Below, one piece after another: positions 8,090 to 17,187 of a stretch of 64,000 nucleotides of DNA. The notes beneath the pieces were generated by a model, which did not search any database, had not been told where the DNA came from, and was given only the letters and a program-made list of their open reading frames with translations. The number at the start of each line of letters is the position of its first letter. Within the stretch, counting starts at the first letter, position 1. The stretch spans positions 23,581-87,580 of the forward strand of contig DJVH01000013.1 of assembly GCA_002440825.1 (NCBI GenBank), given 5' to 3'. The stretch comes from Bacteriovoracaceae bacterium UBA6261 (GTDB lineage Bacteria > Bdellovibrionota > Bacteriovoracia > Bacteriovoracales > Bacteriovoracaceae). Both the position numbers and the translations under genes were made by a program.

Positions 8090-9354
8090 TCAAAAAGAAA
8101 ACATTTTTTACTCTGATGGCCTTGCTATTGTCTTCACACGCGAAGGCCGAGGACACTCAGTATCAGATGAGAGGATATTTGTTTGCTCGTCTTTCTCATT
8201 ACACTGAAGAGGCAAAAAATTACGGACAACAAACACGCGGCCAACTGGAACAAACGGCTGCTTTTACATCTTCGTTTTTTGCCATGAACCAACTGCGCTG
8301 GAATGCTAATTCCATCAATGCTGATCTTTCCCGGGCGAATTTGCCCAAAAAAGAATCTTTTGAAATTTATCTCGGAGAAAACTTTCTCAAATACAAAAGC
8401 GAACATTGGGTTGCACAGCTGGGCTATCAGGAAGTTGTCTGGGGAGAAGCTTTTGGATTTAATTATGCAGACCTGATTTCTCCAAAAGATCTTCGTGAAA
8501 CTCTATACAGTGATGCCGATATTGCCCGCAGACCTTTGCTTCTGGCCAATTTAAAAACCCTCTTTTCCTTTGGTGATGTGACGGGATCATTTCAATTGCT
8601 CTACTCTCCTGAACCGCGTTTTTCCAAAACACTTCCGGTTGAAGTTTATGCCAATGAAATCGTGCCCGATATCACTTTTAATGTAACAAAAGAAAAAACG
8701 CCGAAGCTTTTTAAAGAAAGCGAATTTGGTGGTAAAGCTTCCCTGTCCTATTCAGGACTGGATCTGTCTGTGTTTGGGTTTTCTTATCTTGACCGCGATC
8801 CTCATTACGTTTTTGATTCTGCGACTTTGACGTCGATCAATGTTCACGAAGAACATAATAAGATCCAAAGCACCGGAGCGGCCCTATCCAAAACGATCGG
8901 CGATTTTGTTTTCAGAACAGACGTTGTTTTCACCAAAGATAAAATGGTGAACTATCTTGAAAACAATTTATTGCGATTTTACCCGACAGATTTTTTAAAT
9001 TACGTGGTCAGCATCGATTCTCCTACTTACAATGACTATTCCGGTGTTCTCATTTTTGCCAGCTCAACGATTAAAGAAGTTCAACCGCTGTCCTTCAGAG
9101 AAAAAAATGAAAAATACATCATCGGAAAACTGACCAAAAATCTGGGGCAGGATAAAACATTTGAATTGTCCTACACACATGAGCTGGAGCAGACCGGCAG
9201 AACAGTTCAGACCTTTATCAACTGGCCGATCAATAATACGACGGATCTTAAACTGGGCGGCCAGTTTTACTCCGGCGACGACAACAGCAATTTGAATAAA
9301 TATAAAAATATCAGCAGTGTGTTCTTTTCATTAAAAAATTATTTTCAGCTATAG
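8086..9354 (+). CDS. Outer-membrane beta-barrel protein of the ABC export module
   Basis: 422 residues starting with TTG, which overlaps the upstream stop by four bases (TTGA); AAGGA near 8071 is the likely SD. The signal peptide ends at SHAKA (about residue 21). The mature chain is rich in alternating aromatic/hydrophobic strands and ends in ...SLKNYFQL, as expected of a beta-barrel. The stretch VVWGEAFGFNYADLISPKD resembles DUF1302/porin-like proteins that travel with LolA-like and ABC genes. It probably forms the outer-membrane end of the pathway. The assignment to a named family is tentative. Confidence 0.7.
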   Translation: MIKKKTFFTLMALLLSSHAKAEDTQYQMRGYLFARLSHYTEEAKNYGQQTRGQLEQTAAFTSSFFAMNQLRWNANSINADLSRANLPKKESFEIYLGENFLKYKSEHWVAQLGYQEVVWGEAFGFNYADLISPKDLRETLYSDADIARRPLLLANLKTLFSFGDVTGSFQLLYSPEPRFSKTLPVEVYANEIVPDITFNVTKEKTPKLFKESEFGGKASLSYSGLDLSVFGFSYLDRDPHYVFDSATLTSINVHEEHNKIQSTGAALSKTIGDFVFRTDVVFTKDKMVNYLENNLLRFYPTDFLNYVVSIDSPTYNDYSGVLIFASSTIKEVQPLSFREKNEKYIIGKLTKNLGQDKTFELSYTHELEQTGRTVQTFINWPINNTTDLKLGGQFYSGDDNSNLNKYKNISSVFFSLKNYFQL

Positions 9355-9364
9355 GTGAAACAAC

Positions 9365-10054
9365 ATGGGTGAAACAATCCTTAAATTCGTCAATATAGAC
9401 AAAGTTTTCTCTTCTGAAGGCATTGATTTTGAAGCCCTGAAAAAAATTAATCTCGAGATTCATAAAGGTGAATTCATCGGACTTTCGGGAAAATCTGGAA
9501 GCGGCAAAACGACTCTTTTGAATGTGGCCGGTCTTATCGACCCTCCGACAAAAGGCGACTTGTTTATCAGGAATATCAACACCAAAAATATTTCTGACAA
9601 TGAGTTGTCTTTAATCCGAGCAAAAGAAATCGGCTTTATTTTTCAAACGTTCAACTTGCTTCCGCTGCTTTCGGCCCTGGAAAATGTTGAATACCCTTTG
9701 ATGCTTTTAAATATCCCGGAAGCCGAGAGAATTGAACGCGCCAGAGTTGCATTAAAAAAAGTCGGCCTGGAAAACTTCACTCATCACCGCCCTTCACAAC
9801 TTTCGGGTGGACAACGCCAGCGTGTTGCCTTTGCACGCGCCATCGTCAAAGAGCCGACGCTTATCCTGGCCGACGAGCCTACCGCAAATCTTGATACCAA
9901 AACATCGGATGAAGTTTTTGAGCTTCTCGTCCGTCTCCAACAGGATATGAAAGTGACAGTCATGCTTTGTTCCCACGACAATGATCTTATTTCCAGAACA
10001 CAAAGAATTATTAAAATCACAGACGGTATGATTGCAGAGGAGATCAGAAAATGA
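9365..10054 (+). CDS. ABC transporter ATP-binding protein (LolD/MacB type)
   Basis: 229 residues, the normal size of a LolD/MacB-class ATPase. Walker A GKSGSGKTT, the Q-loop in FIFQTFNLLPLL, the signature LSGGQ and Walker B LILADEPTANLD are all intact. It hydrolyses ATP on the cytoplasmic face to drive the FtsX-like permease encoded next, with which it overlaps by four bases (ATGA). The SD AGGTG precedes the ATG. Such transporters extract lipoproteins or export peptides by mechanotransmission rather than by a transport channel. Confidence 0.93.
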   Translation: MGETILKFVNIDKVFSSEGIDFEALKKINLEIHKGEFIGLSGKSGSGKTTLLNVAGLIDPPTKGDLFIRNINTKNISDNELSLIRAKEIGFIFQTFNLLPLLSALENVEYPLMLLNIPEAERIERARVALKKVGLENFTHHRPSQLSGGQRQRVAFARAIVKEPTLILADEPTANLDTKTSDEVFELLVRLQQDMKVTVMLCSHDNDLISRTQRIIKITDGMIAEEIRK

Positions 10055-11301
10055 ACTCTGTCATTTTTAAAAAAATGTTTTCCCGTATGCGCTTCAAAAT
10101 TGCACTCAGAAGCATTACCAGACACCGCCTGCGCTCGCTTCTTTCTATTGGGATGATTGCCGGCGCCGTTTGTTCAATTGTTCTTTTCCACGGGTTGGCA
10201 GATTTCGTCTTAAAAGCGCTGGAACATATTGCGGCCGAAAACCAATTCGGGAACATGCAGATTGCTAAAGAAAAATTCTGGAATCCTGGTAAAGAAAACA
10301 GAAAAGAAAGAATGTTCAATCTGAGTTCATTAAATCAGATGACTGAAAAACACCCGGAAATCGTCAAAGTCAGTGGCCGTCTGAGTTTCTTCGGGCTTAT
10401 CAGCAATGGCGATCTCTCCATCGGCGGAAAAGTTATCGGAATTGATACGCGCGGAGAACCCACTTTCACTACCAGTATGAGAAACATGGGCGGAAAATTC
10501 TTTGAAGACCCCAACGCACGAGAAGGGATGATCGGGCAGTTACTGGCCAAGCAAATGAATGTGAAGCCGGGAGACAGCATCACGATTTTAACCAACACTG
10601 TGGATGGTGTGATGAACGCCATGGATATCACGGTCTCAGGAATTTTTTCTGCCGGGATTGATGAAATTGATGCTCAGGTAATCTACGTTCCGCTTTCAGT
10701 CGCACAGACTGTTCTGGATACACAGGATGTCGATCTTGCAGTCCTTCGCTTTTCTCAGCGTCCTCTCGCTGAAACCAATGCTCCGGCCATTAACCGCGAT
10801 CTGAAATCTTCTGAGCCATCTCTTCGCGCCCGTCCGTGGAGAGAACTTGCTGTTCTTTTCCGTCAGGTCAACAAGTTCTATGGCGTGCAAAACAGACTCA
10901 TTGAAGCGATCCTGCTCGCGCTTATGTTCCTTGGGATTCTCAATGCGGTTTCGATGTCTGTCGTTGAAAGAACAGGCGAAATCGGGACGCTCAGGTCATT
11001 CGGTGAGTCCCGCTCTGATATTATTTCTCAATTTGTCCTGGAAAGCCTTGTTCTGACTTTTGTCGGGACGATTATTGGCTCCATTTCATCCTGGGCCATC
11101 ATTCAGGTCATTCATCTGGCAAAAATTGAAACGGAAATGCCAGGGGCTTCGGTCCCCTTCACACTGCATATCAATTTTCTCTTTACCGCTTGTCTTTATG
11201 CCGCTCTTCTCGCTTTTATCACGGCGATCATTGCCACTTATATTCCGGCAAAGCGTGCGGCCCATATGAATATTGTAGATGCTTTAAGAAAGAATATTTA
11301 A
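10051..11301 (+). CDS. ABC transporter permease (FtsX/LolC/MacB family)
   Basis: 416 residues with the standard layout: a cytoplasmic N-terminus, one membrane helix (about 30-52), a large periplasmic MacB-type domain (about 55-270), then three helices to the C-terminus. The stretch VERTGEIGTLRSFGESRSDI before the last helices is the family's coupling region. One permease gene suggests a homodimer rather than a LolC/LolE heterodimer. Together with the LolA-like and beta-barrel proteins it should form an envelope-spanning lipid/lipoprotein route. Its 3' end overlaps convergent queG by 18 bases. Confidence 0.88.
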   Translation: MNSVIFKKMFSRMRFKIALRSITRHRLRSLLSIGMIAGAVCSIVLFHGLADFVLKALEHIAAENQFGNMQIAKEKFWNPGKENRKERMFNLSSLNQMTEKHPEIVKVSGRLSFFGLISNGDLSIGGKVIGIDTRGEPTFTTSMRNMGGKFFEDPNAREGMIGQLLAKQMNVKPGDSITILTNTVDGVMNAMDITVSGIFSAGIDEIDAQVIYVPLSVAQTVLDTQDVDLAVLRFSQRPLAETNAPAINRDLKSSEPSLRARPWRELAVLFRQVNKFYGVQNRLIEAILLALMFLGILNAVSMSVVERTGEIGTLRSFGESRSDIISQFVLESLVLTFVGTIIGSISSWAIIQVIHLAKIETEMPGASVPFTLHINFLFTACLYAALLAFITAIIATYIPAKRAAHMNIVDALRKNI

Positions 11302-12291
11302 TTGCTTCAGAAGAAGGCGCAAGTTTTTAAGTAAACCTCGCCTTCCGCTTCTTTCAAAAGATGTTCCGGCGAATTTTCTTTTAAACTCACCTTCGCTCAT
11401 TGCTTCGAGTTTTTCTTTTAAAACCAATTTGTCCTGTTTCAAAAAAAATTCCAGAATGCCATTTTGTTTATCATTAAAAACGTGAGCGGACCTTTGTTGA
11501 CGATCAACGCGTTTATTCCAGGGACAAACATCCTGACAGATATCGCATCCAAAAATCCAGCCCGAGGTGAGATCCATTTTCTCAGGTGGAACTGTATCGA
11601 GCTTGAACTGCTCAATGGTAAATGTAGAAATGCAATCCTTCGCCGTAATTGTCCGAGTTTCCGGATCAATCGCCTGCGTGGGACAGGCATCTGCACAGGC
11701 CGTGCATTGACCGCAATGATCCGCTTCAATCTTTCGCGGTTCAGGATGAATATTTTGATTCAGCAGAAGAGATCCGATAATAAAAAAGCTTCCGTGATGA
11801 CGGTTGATCATCATGGAATTTTTTCCGAACCATCCCAATCCTGAACGAAAAGCAAGATCGCGTTCTAGAACGGGATGAGTGTCGAGAGTTAATTTATAAT
11901 CGAGGCCTGGATAATTCTGTTTGAGAAAAGAACCAATTTCATTTAAGCGCTGTTTTAAAAGATGATGATAATCTTCGCCGTCAAATCCCATTGTATAAGA
12001 GGCCAGCTTGAGCCCATTCCAGTTTTCATTTTCAGCATAAATCTGATGCATTGATTGATGCAGACTGTGGTAAGAAAAAAGAAAAACTACCGCAGAATGA
12101 AATTCATCCCAGTGCACTTTTACACTCTGACGTTTTTCTCTGCGTTCTCCTTCCAGGTAGTCCAGAGGTTTATGCGCGCCTTTTTCCACCCATTCATTAT
12201 AGTGGTCGAGAGTTTCCGGAACGGCTTGCGAAGTGAATCCGTAATCGACTACACCCCATTCTGCAAGTTGTTCACTGGAAAAAAGTTTCAT
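11284..12291 (-). CDS. queG: Epoxyqueuosine reductase
   Basis: 335 residues. It performs the last step of queuosine synthesis in tRNA, reducing epoxyqueuosine, and needs cobalamin and two [4Fe-4S] clusters. Both cluster motifs are present: CGQCTACADACP and CDICQDVCPWN. The mid-region SGLGWFGKNSMMINRHHGS matches the conserved active-site segment. It is a little shorter than the E. coli enzyme (379), mainly at the C-terminus. The start codon shares its A with the stop of the pyruvate kinase gene (TGATG), so it is translationally coupled to it. queC lies 19 kb away in this window. Confidence 0.93.
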   Translation of the reverse strand: MKLFSSEQLAEWGVVDYGFTSQAVPETLDHYNEWVEKGAHKPLDYLEGERREKRQSVKVHWDEFHSAVVFLFSYHSLHQSMHQIYAENENWNGLKLASYTMGFDGEDYHHLLKQRLNEIGSFLKQNYPGLDYKLTLDTHPVLERDLAFRSGLGWFGKNSMMINRHHGSFFIIGSLLLNQNIHPEPRKIEADHCGQCTACADACPTQAIDPETRTITAKDCISTFTIEQFKLDTVPPEKMDLTSGWIFGCDICQDVCPWNKRVDRQQRSAHVFNDKQNGILEFFLKQDKLVLKEKLEAMSEGEFKRKFAGTSFERSGRRGLLKNLRLLLKQLNILS

Positions 12292-13973
12292 CAGAATTTC
12301 TGCGGAATAATTTCAATGGCGCCGGTGGGACAACTTTCAACACAGGCCATGTCCATAGCACATCTTGAAACCTTACTCGCATTGATTGTTGTCGTTTTAT
12401 TCTCGTCCTTGCTCACGGTCCAGATGTCGTGAGGACAAACCTGAACGCAGGCCTGGCATGAGCCGCAGACAGTCGTATCAAGGAGAATTTTTTTTTGATC
12501 ATCGCTCGCTTCAACAAGCCCCTGAGAGCCGCCTTTCACCTTGGGCACATCTCTGATCAGTTCGACCTTCACTGAGTTTGAACTTCCCTGAGAAAAGAAT
12601 TTTCCATCTCCGCGGGTCAGTACGAGCTTATCGCCGTTCTTTAAAAACAGGCGCTCTTTTACTTCATTCAGAACATTTTTCATGAACTCAGTGTTTTCTT
12701 CACGTTGATCAGTCACGATAAAAGGACTGACTCCCCAGTAGAGACACATTCTGCGCGCGACTTTCAGAGAATTGGTAATCCCCAGTACCGGGACGATGGG
12801 TCTGAACTGAGAAATGCGCAGACAGCTTGATCCTGATTCAGTCACAGAGACAATTCTCTTGGCACCGATTTTTTCAGCTATCATCGAAGCGGCAACCATC
12901 ACGGAAGCCGTGACACTTGATAAATCCTGATTGCGAAGCAGTGGTCTTTCCTTTGGCGTTTTTTCTGCTTCTCTGACAATATTATCCATCATGCGGATAG
13001 TTTCCAAAGGATACTTCCCATTCGCTGTTTCACCTGAAAGCATGACGGCATCAGTTCCATCCCAGATGGCATTGGCCACGTCGCTCGCTTCTGCTCTCGT
13101 AGGCGTAGGATTATCTGTCATACTCTCCAACATCTGAGTGGCTGTGATAACAGGAATCCCCATTGCATTACATTTGCTGATCAATTGTTTTTGAATGGCC
13201 GGAACAAGATGGTTACCGACTTCAACCCCCATATCTCCCCTGGCCACCATAATCATGTCAGTGACAGCAAGAATTTCATCAATGTTTGCTACGGCCTGAG
13301 GCTTTTCAATTTTAGAGACGATGGGAATATTCACTTTCAGTGAATGCAGTAAGTATTTTACATCGAGTATGTCTTCTTTTTTTCTGACAAAAGAAAGTGC
13401 GACGTAGTCTGCTCCTTCTTTCAAAGCGAACATTAAATCTTCGCGGTCTTTATCAGTAAAGGCCGGAGCAGAAACATCGCAGTCAGGGAGGTTTATCCCT
13501 TTATTGGATTTAAGCATTCCACCGATTTTAACTTTGATTTTATAAACATCGCGATCGCGGGCGACTGCTTCTGCGATGATTAAACCATCATCAAAAAGAA
13601 TTCGTGCGCCGTCGTGACAGTCGGCCACCAGGTTTTCATAGATAGTGGGAATATACTTGTCAGCGTACTCAGGATACTGAGATTTAACTTTTGTCGCGCC
13701 AATGACCCATTCAGAACCGCTCTCAAGTTTTAAGGGCTCTGGCAGCTTATCAACGCGGATTTTTGGTCCCTGTAAGTCAGCGAGAATCGCCACTTCATAA
13801 CCGGTGATCTTGGAGGCTTCGCGAATATTTTTTATGACAGTCTGGTGGCCTTCGTAAGTGCCATGACTCATATTGACCCTGCAGACGTTAATACCTGCAT
13901 TGATCAATTCAATTAGCATTTCTTTTGATGAAGAAGCAGGCCCGATAGTGGCCACGATTTTAGCTCGTCTCAT
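12291..13973 (-). CDS. pyk: Pyruvate kinase with C-terminal two-cluster ferredoxin domain
   Basis: 560 residues. Residues 1 to about 475 are a complete pyruvate kinase (PEP + ADP to pyruvate + ATP): start RRAKIVATIGPASSS, VNMSHG, the substrate/Mg signature around MVARGDMGVEVG and ATQMLESM. About 85 extra residues follow. They contain a bacterial-type ferredoxin module: C503-x2-C506-x2-C509-x3-C513-P and a second motif C538-x2-D541-x2-C544-x3-C548-P, in which Asp replaces the second Cys. An Asp at this place is known from Pyrococcus ferredoxin, where it ligates or frees one iron of the cluster. The reading frame is continuous. It is followed by queG with overlapping stop/start. The kinase call is firm; the role of the ferredoxin part is unknown. 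Confidence 0.92.
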   Translation of the reverse strand: MRRAKIVATIGPASSSKEMLIELINAGINVCRVNMSHGTYEGHQTVIKNIREASKITGYEVAILADLQGPKIRVDKLPEPLKLESGSEWVIGATKVKSQYPEYADKYIPTIYENLVADCHDGARILFDDGLIIAEAVARDRDVYKIKVKIGGMLKSNKGINLPDCDVSAPAFTDKDREDLMFALKEGADYVALSFVRKKEDILDVKYLLHSLKVNIPIVSKIEKPQAVANIDEILAVTDMIMVARGDMGVEVGNHLVPAIQKQLISKCNAMGIPVITATQMLESMTDNPTPTRAEASDVANAIWDGTDAVMLSGETANGKYPLETIRMMDNIVREAEKTPKERPLLRNQDLSSVTASVMVAASMIAEKIGAKRIVSVTESGSSCLRISQFRPIVPVLGITNSLKVARRMCLYWGVSPFIVTDQREENTEFMKNVLNEVKERLFLKNGDKLVLTRGDGKFFSQGSSNSVKVELIRDVPKVKGGSQGLVEASDDQKKILLDTTVCGSCQACVQVCPHDIWTVSKDENKTTTINASKVSRCAMDMACVESCPTGAIEIIPQKF

Positions 13974-14020
13974 GTTTATCCTAAAGTAAAGTTAGCTTTC
14001 ACTTTAAAGGATAACACTAA

Positions 14021-15970
14021 CTACGCTTTTTTTGAATTCCCTTGAACGAGAGTTGAATTTTTCATGTTCTCTATGCGCTGTTCGAATTGATTGCGGAGCG
14101 TATCTTTTTCCAGTTCGCTCGCCTTGAACAATCTTTCGAATTGGGACTGAGATTCACTCAACTTCATCGTCATTTCTTTCTGGTGATCCGCTCTTTCGCG
14201 TTCCAGTTGATCTTCGTATCTTTGAACCAGCTGATTCGTACGAAGTTCGTTTATAGCGCGGTCTTTACCGATCATGTTTTCGTACTTGGCGCGGACATTG
14301 CTTAAGTCGTTCTGGTGTTCGAGCTCTGAGTTTTCAAAAGCAATCTGAACGGCCTGGTTTTCTTTAGCACGGCGGGCCTCTTCAGTCGATTTCATCATCT
14401 CAACTTCTTTTTCCGACTTGCGCGCAAGAGAATTCATACGAGCTTCATAGTTTTCAATTATTTTTTGCGTCTGTTTTTCCATCTCTGAGAGTTTTTTCTC
14501 GTAAAGATCTTCTTTGACTGCAAGCTGTTGATTGAAGCTTTCTTTTATCTGATATTTTTCATCGCTCATATCACGGCGAGATTTTTCAATGAATTCCGTT
14601 TTGTCTTTAGTGAACTCACTTTTAATGGAAGCGATTTCTTCCATTTTCTTGTCGTTGACATTGTTTATGTATTTGCCAAACTCAACTCTCTGCTCTTTTA
14701 ACTGCTGCTTGGAATTAGAATCAGCTTTTGCCAGCTTATTTTCACTGTCAGATTTTGTTTTAACCAGCTCTGTTTTATAGCGTTCATTAATCGTGTTGTT
14801 TTTTTCTTTAAAATCTGAAATCGTTCTGTTGTTCTGTGCTGTCAGAACCTGCTCGCGCTTATCCTGAGCCTCGATGTTTGAAAGCTTGAGATTCTTCAAC
14901 TTCTCGCGGTAAGCATCATCGATAGTGTTTTCTTTTTCAGTACTTCTTTCAGCAATTTTCTTAGCATCTTCACGGGCCGAATTCAGACGGTTTTCATAGG
15001 ATTCGACCAGCTGTTTGTTGTCGTTTTTCAATTGCGTAACTTCGTTTCCGCCTTTGATTTTTTGATTCGTCATATGTTGAACGTTTCTCAGATCTTCATT
15101 GAAGCGTTTAACTAAAGCCTTGCTTTCATTCTGATGGTCAGACTTCATTTTTTCATCTGAAGCGAGAGTTTTTTTGCGAATATCTTCCTGAAGAGTATTG
15201 AAATTTCTCTGCCCTTCTTCGCGCTCAGATTTTGTGACATTGAGAATGTCATTGATGCGGCCTTCCTGCTGAGCATTCAGTGAATTGCGTTCCTGATCAA
15301 AAGTCGTGCGAAGATTTTCATTGTCGTTGCGCAGCCTCGACACTTCTCTGAATTTAGCTTCCTGTCCATCAGCGCGAAGTCTCTCAAGATTTTCCTGATT
15401 AGTCGCTTCCTGATCCAGATGCTCTTTGTGCATTTCACTCTTAAAATTGGCAAAATCATCGCGATTTTTCTTATCCAATTTGCCGATTTGAGAATCAAAA
15501 TCCGCTTTGTAATTTGTATTGGCCTTGCTGTAGCGATCGGCCATAGTCTTTAAGGCCTGATCGTGAAAACGGTTGTTTTCTTCTGTGCTCTTTTTATAAG
15601 ACGTACTCAGGTTAGAAAGTTTATCCTGAAAATCATTCTTCATTTCATTGCGATCGGAATCGAAACGTTCACTGTTCTTTTTTATATCATTGCGAAAACG
15701 TTCTGATCGAGCAGCTATCGCCTGCTTTGTTTTATTTGAATAGTTCTCGTTGTTAATGAGATTCTGTTCTTCGAGCTTAGTTTTTTGATCGTCGTAGGCC
15801 TTGGAAAGCTTTTTGATTTTGTTATCAGCTGTCTCTTTAATATTGCTTGCATCTTTGTCGTAAGAAACACGCAAATCTTCCTGGGCCTGGCGATACTTGT
15901 CCCGCGCTTGGTCTACTTTTTGAGAATAGTCTTTTACATCCATGTAATGATCCCAAAGGAATTTACTCAT
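14021..15970 (-). CDS. Large cytoplasmic coiled-coil protein of unknown function
   Basis: 649 residues, almost entirely charged and helical (Lys, Glu, Asp, Asn, Arg, Ser; very few aromatic residues or prolines), with no signal peptide, membrane segment or ATPase motif. The whole length from about residue 15 to 640 looks like continuous coiled coil, with recurring units such as SRLRNDNENL, SYENRLNSAR and NYEARMNSLARK. A repeated phrase of the kind 'YENRxxxxxxx(K/R)' suggests internal duplication. Length and composition fit a filament or scaffold of the crescentin/Scc/FilP sort, but no homologue is recognised. It stands alone between pyk and a DsbA-like lipoprotein gene. Confidence 0.75.
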   Translation of the reverse strand: MSKFLWDHYMDVKDYSQKVDQARDKYRQAQEDLRVSYDKDASNIKETADNKIKKLSKAYDDQKTKLEEQNLINNENYSNKTKQAIAARSERFRNDIKKNSERFDSDRNEMKNDFQDKLSNLSTSYKKSTEENNRFHDQALKTMADRYSKANTNYKADFDSQIGKLDKKNRDDFANFKSEMHKEHLDQEATNQENLERLRADGQEAKFREVSRLRNDNENLRTTFDQERNSLNAQQEGRINDILNVTKSEREEGQRNFNTLQEDIRKKTLASDEKMKSDHQNESKALVKRFNEDLRNVQHMTNQKIKGGNEVTQLKNDNKQLVESYENRLNSAREDAKKIAERSTEKENTIDDAYREKLKNLKLSNIEAQDKREQVLTAQNNRTISDFKEKNNTINERYKTELVKTKSDSENKLAKADSNSKQQLKEQRVEFGKYINNVNDKKMEEIASIKSEFTKDKTEFIEKSRRDMSDEKYQIKESFNQQLAVKEDLYEKKLSEMEKQTQKIIENYEARMNSLARKSEKEVEMMKSTEEARRAKENQAVQIAFENSELEHQNDLSNVRAKYENMIGKDRAINELRTNQLVQRYEDQLERERADHQKEMTMKLSESQSQFERLFKASELEKDTLRNQFEQRIENMKNSTLVQGNSKKA

Positions 15971-16025
15971 ACCTGAGTATGAGACATTAAATTAATTATA
16001 GAGGAAGGCGCGGAGGTTTTTAAGG

Positions 16026-16049
16026 AGGGGAAAAGTTGCCCTTTCCCCT
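16026..16049 (-). terminator. possible terminator hairpin downstream of the DsbA-like gene
   Basis: AGGGGAAA (16026-16033) and TTTCCCCT (16042-16049) make a perfect 8-bp stem with an 8-base loop, 23 bases past the stop of the DsbA-like gene on the minus strand. The bases following the stem on that strand (CCTTAAAAACC) are not a clean T-run, so intrinsic termination is uncertain. Confidence 0.35.
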
Positions 16050-16071
16050 ATATAGATGAAATAATAACTGA

Positions 16072-17124
16072 CTATTTTGCTAGTTCTTCGTCGATCACTT
16101 CAGTAAAGACTTCAACTGGTTGGGCCCCACTGACTAATTTTCCATTGATGAAGAAAGTTGGAGTTGATTTAATTCCAAGCTTCTGCCCTTCGACCATGTC
16201 ATTGTCGATCACTGCCTTGTGAGGAGTTGTATCAAGACATGTTTTGAATTGAGCTTCTTTAGCTCCAAGTTTTTTTGCTGTCGCAATCAGGTTTTCTTTA
16301 TCAAGTTTTGTCTGATCAGCGAACATGGCATCGTGCATTTTCCAGAAAAGTTTCACATCCTGAGCCTTCATACACTGAGCAGCTTCAGCAGCAATGCGGG
16401 CATTTGAATGGAATGGAAGCGGATAGTTTTTGAAAGCGATGCGAACTTTGTTGCCATATTTCTTTTCCAGCTCTTCAATTGTTTTTGACGCTTTCGAACA
16501 GAAAGGACATTGGAAATCAGAGTATTCAACAATTGTAACTTTCGCGCTTTCAGAACCTTTGATCGGAGCATCTTTAATGTTTACGTCGAAAACCGGTCTT
16601 TGTGGTTTTGGAATGTAAACTTCAACAGGTGTCTTTTTCGTTTTGTCTGCAATCCACTTATCAACTGCATTTTTTTTAACTTCGACTTCAAGGTATTGCT
16701 TAATTCTTTCTTTAATTTCAGGATTCACCTGATCTTTTGGAATTTGTCTGTCTTTGATGAATTTTTCAATATCAGCATCTGTCACTTTGACATCTTTAGC
16801 GATGTACTTGTTAAGGAATTCATCATTCGTAAGACCTTTCTTGTTGGGATCCTGATTCATAAATTTTTCAAGAATCATCGCCTGAAGTTTTCCGAATTTT
16901 GTTTCGTAGACTTTCATCTCAGCTTCGTAAATATCACCCTCGATGCCGGAATAAAGCTCTTTTTCTGTCACTTGCTCATCACCGATTTTTGCGGCCACGC
17001 CGGCAGCAGGAGCAGGTTTAAAAATGAAATTTGGCTTTGAAGATGCGTCTTTTTGACAGGCAAAGAAAACAACCATGACTGATAAGAGGCCGAGCAGTGT
17101 CAGACCGAACCTATTCTTTTGCAT
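16072..17124 (-). CDS. Lipoprotein with SurA-like N-terminal and DsbA-like thioredoxin domains
   Basis: 350 residues. The signal peptide ends in a lipobox with C23 (VFFACQK). Residues about 42-160 are helical and resemble the SurA/PpiC chaperone N-terminal region (AAKIGDEQVTEKEL... then long helices). Residues 180-350 are a DsbA-type thioredoxin fold with active site CPFC at 206-209 and the cis-proline loop STPTFFINGK (T321-P322). An extra Cys pair at 251 and 296 may form a structural disulfide. It probably oxidises or isomerises disulfides of envelope proteins from a membrane anchor. The DsbD-like protein at 52.3 kb could be a redox partner. A single gene, no clear operon. Confidence 0.85.
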   Translation of the reverse strand: MQKNRFGLTLLGLLSVMVVFFACQKDASSKPNFIFKPAPAAGVAAKIGDEQVTEKELYSGIEGDIYEAEMKVYETKFGKLQAMILEKFMNQDPNKKGLTNDEFLNKYIAKDVKVTDADIEKFIKDRQIPKDQVNPEIKERIKQYLEVEVKKNAVDKWIADKTKKTPVEVYIPKPQRPVFDVNIKDAPIKGSESAKVTIVEYSDFQCPFCSKASKTIEELEKKYGNKVRIAFKNYPLPFHSNARIAAEAAQCMKAQDVKLFWKMHDAMFADQTKLDKENLIATAKKLGAKEAQFKTCLDTTPHKAVIDNDMVEGQKLGIKSTPTFFINGKLVSGAQPVEVFTEVIDEELAK

Positions 17125-17187
17125 AAACTCTCCATGTTTCGTATTAAGTTCAATAAACTAAATGTTCTTAATGATAGCTCTGATTGA

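Noticed and set aside
13983..14010. AAAGTAAAG / CTTTCACTTT imperfect inverted repeat between pyk and the coiled-coil gene
   Set aside because: A/T-rich, with a bulge and no run of T after it; probably accidental.
14021..15970. Treating the coiled-coil gene as an SMC-type ATPase fragment
   Set aside because: No Walker A, signature or Walker B motif can be found anywhere in it.
16510..17040. 176-codon open frame opposite the DsbA-like lipoprotein
   Set aside because: Phe/Asn-rich shadow of a Lys-rich gene on the other strand; no SD.
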